DNA from: Methanosarcinales archaeon
Lineage (GTDB): Archaea > Halobacteriota > Methanosarcinia > Methanotrichales > Methanotrichaceae
Assembly: GCA_013415595.1 (NCBI GenBank)
Contig: JAAEEW010000107.1
Location: forward strand, 1-12,392
Direction of reading: 5' to 3'
Length of the DNA stretch: 12,392 nt
Part shown: positions 12,386 to 12,392 of the stretch, in pieces
Position numbering within the stretch: position 1 is the stretch's first letter
Layout: each line of letters begins with the position of its first letter
The notes under the pieces: model-generated
Seen by the model: only the letters and a program-made list of their open reading frames with translations
Databases searched by the model: none
What the model was told of the DNA's origin: nothing
Position numbers and translations under genes: made by a program

Positions 12386-12392
12386 GAAACCC

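Overview
The window reads as chromosomal DNA of a GC-rich methanogenic archaeon. Evidence is a clamp-loader small subunit (RfcS) of the archaeal/eukaryotic type, an archaeal-type isoleucyl-tRNA synthetase, TATA-box-like promoters, and a huge soluble PAS/GAF hybrid histidine kinase of the kind common in Methanosarcinales. Methanothrix/Methanocrinis is my best guess at genus level. That is an impression from gene style and GC content, not a measurement.

Layout. Positions 1-103 hold nothing I can call except a T-rich tract on the minus strand. Two minus-strand genes follow: a small exported protein (104-625) and a 67-residue acidic coiled-coil protein (713-916). A compact divergent promoter (about 926-1027) separates them from a plus-strand exported protein with many N-glycosylation sequons and a Gly/Met tail (1028-1777). 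After a 224-base gap with an operator-like dyad (1955-1969) comes a cyclase/kynurenine-formamidase-family metal hydrolase (2002-2637). Its stop codon lies inside the ribosome binding site of the next gene, a 2021-residue cytoplasmic hybrid kinase (2650-8715). The kinase has eight PAS and two GAF domains, HisKA, HATPase, two receivers and Hpt. rfcS (minus strand, 8755-9711) converges on it. A 264-base intergenic region with repeated TCGATAT elements and a perfect 16-bp palindrome separates rfcS from ileS (plus strand, from 9976).

How the genes work together. The cyclase and the kinase look co-transcribed and translationally coupled. The kinase carries a full internal phosphorelay (His1387, receiver Asp1812, Hpt His1946) but no DNA-binding output, so a separate partner must receive the phosphate. 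rfcS and ileS are housekeeping genes for replication and translation.

Most notable points. (1) ileS loses its normal sequence near position 12262, about three quarters through the gene. The remaining bases encode, on the minus strand, the start of what looks like a tyrosine-recombinase/integrase. This is either a mobile-element junction or an assembly chimera at the window's end. (2) rfcS has no ATG, GTG or TTG that would include its conserved IWIEKYRP box. The best start by ribosome binding site and family length is an ATC codon. (3) The kinase contains a LOV-like PAS without the photoactive cysteine and a receiver whose acidic pair has become Ser-Ser. I see no CRISPR array, rRNA or tRNA. 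I also see no complete novel defence or biosynthetic system. The best candidate for an undescribed functional unit is the cyclase-kinase pair.
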